Below are positions 63,971 to 64,000 of a stretch of 64,000 nucleotides of DNA, piece after piece. The stretch's first letter is position 1. Every line of letters begins with the position of its first letter. A program made the position numbers and the translations under genes. The notes beneath the pieces were generated by a model. That model saw nothing but the letters and a program-made list of their open reading frames with translations. It was not told where the DNA came from and made no database searches. This DNA comes from Cliona cf. orientalis (Eukaryota; Porifera; Demospongiae; Clionaida; Clionaidae): the NCBI GenBank assembly GCA_963930775.1, contig OZ005701.1, positions 2,728,001 through 2,792,000 of the forward strand. Direction: 5' to 3'.

Positions 63971-64000
63971 CGGTATATACATATGGCGATCCCGTACCGA

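Overview
This is a piece of an AT-rich metazoan genome, most likely a demosponge. Coding exons are broken by spliceosomal introns with GT/AG junctions. Every solid gene is a conserved animal gene or an invertebrate transposon gene, and intron and intergenic DNA is packed with small terminal-inverted-repeat (TIR) elements. I saw no bacterial gene organisation, rRNA, tRNA or CRISPR array. Exon joints were read by eye from splice sites, reading frame and family knowledge; no alignment was run.

Left part (1-9.2 kb). At the left edge, on the minus strand, is the 5' end of a gene coding for a 2A-like leader joined to a Death domain, the arrangement seen at the front of some invertebrate NLR-type immune genes. 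At 3374-6054 lies a Tc1/IS630-type transposon with clear TIRs and TA target duplications. It carries a broken DD34E transposase and a second, convergent gene with an in-frame stop. A minus-strand succinyl-CoA ligase beta-subunit gene (SUCLG2-like, 6.7-8.4 kb) lacks its CoA-ligase core. A Ser/Pro-rich exon pair of unknown function follows on the plus strand (8.6-9.1 kb).

Middle (9.7-50.4 kb). One gene spans this whole stretch: PWP1, a WD40 ribosome-biogenesis factor, in 18 exons coding for 545 residues, with introns up to 20 kb. Nested in its introns are a large foldback element; a 3.63-kb Tc1 element (15306-18935) with an intact DD34E transposase plus a BEN-domain gene, itself inserted into an older MITE; an antisense intronless multi-pass membrane protein gene (27.5-29.2 kb); a serially repeated ~1.5-kb unit (31.7-37.4 kb); and many MITEs, several with long G or C runs next to their TIRs.

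Right part (50.4-64 kb). CIAO3 (NARFL/IOP1, cytosolic Fe-S protein assembly) is complete on the minus strand in 17 exons coding for 469 residues. It converges on PWP1 with only 79 bp between stop codons. It lies head to head with the 5' part of a cortactin (CTTN/HCLS1-type) gene, probably sharing a promoter at 58720-58975. Each complete cortactin repeat visible here is one 111-bp phase-0 exon, and two neighbouring exons are a recent duplication. The C-terminal SH3 region is outside the window.

The most unusual feature is the presence of two Tc1/IS630-type transposons that each carry a second, unrelated protein gene between their TIRs.
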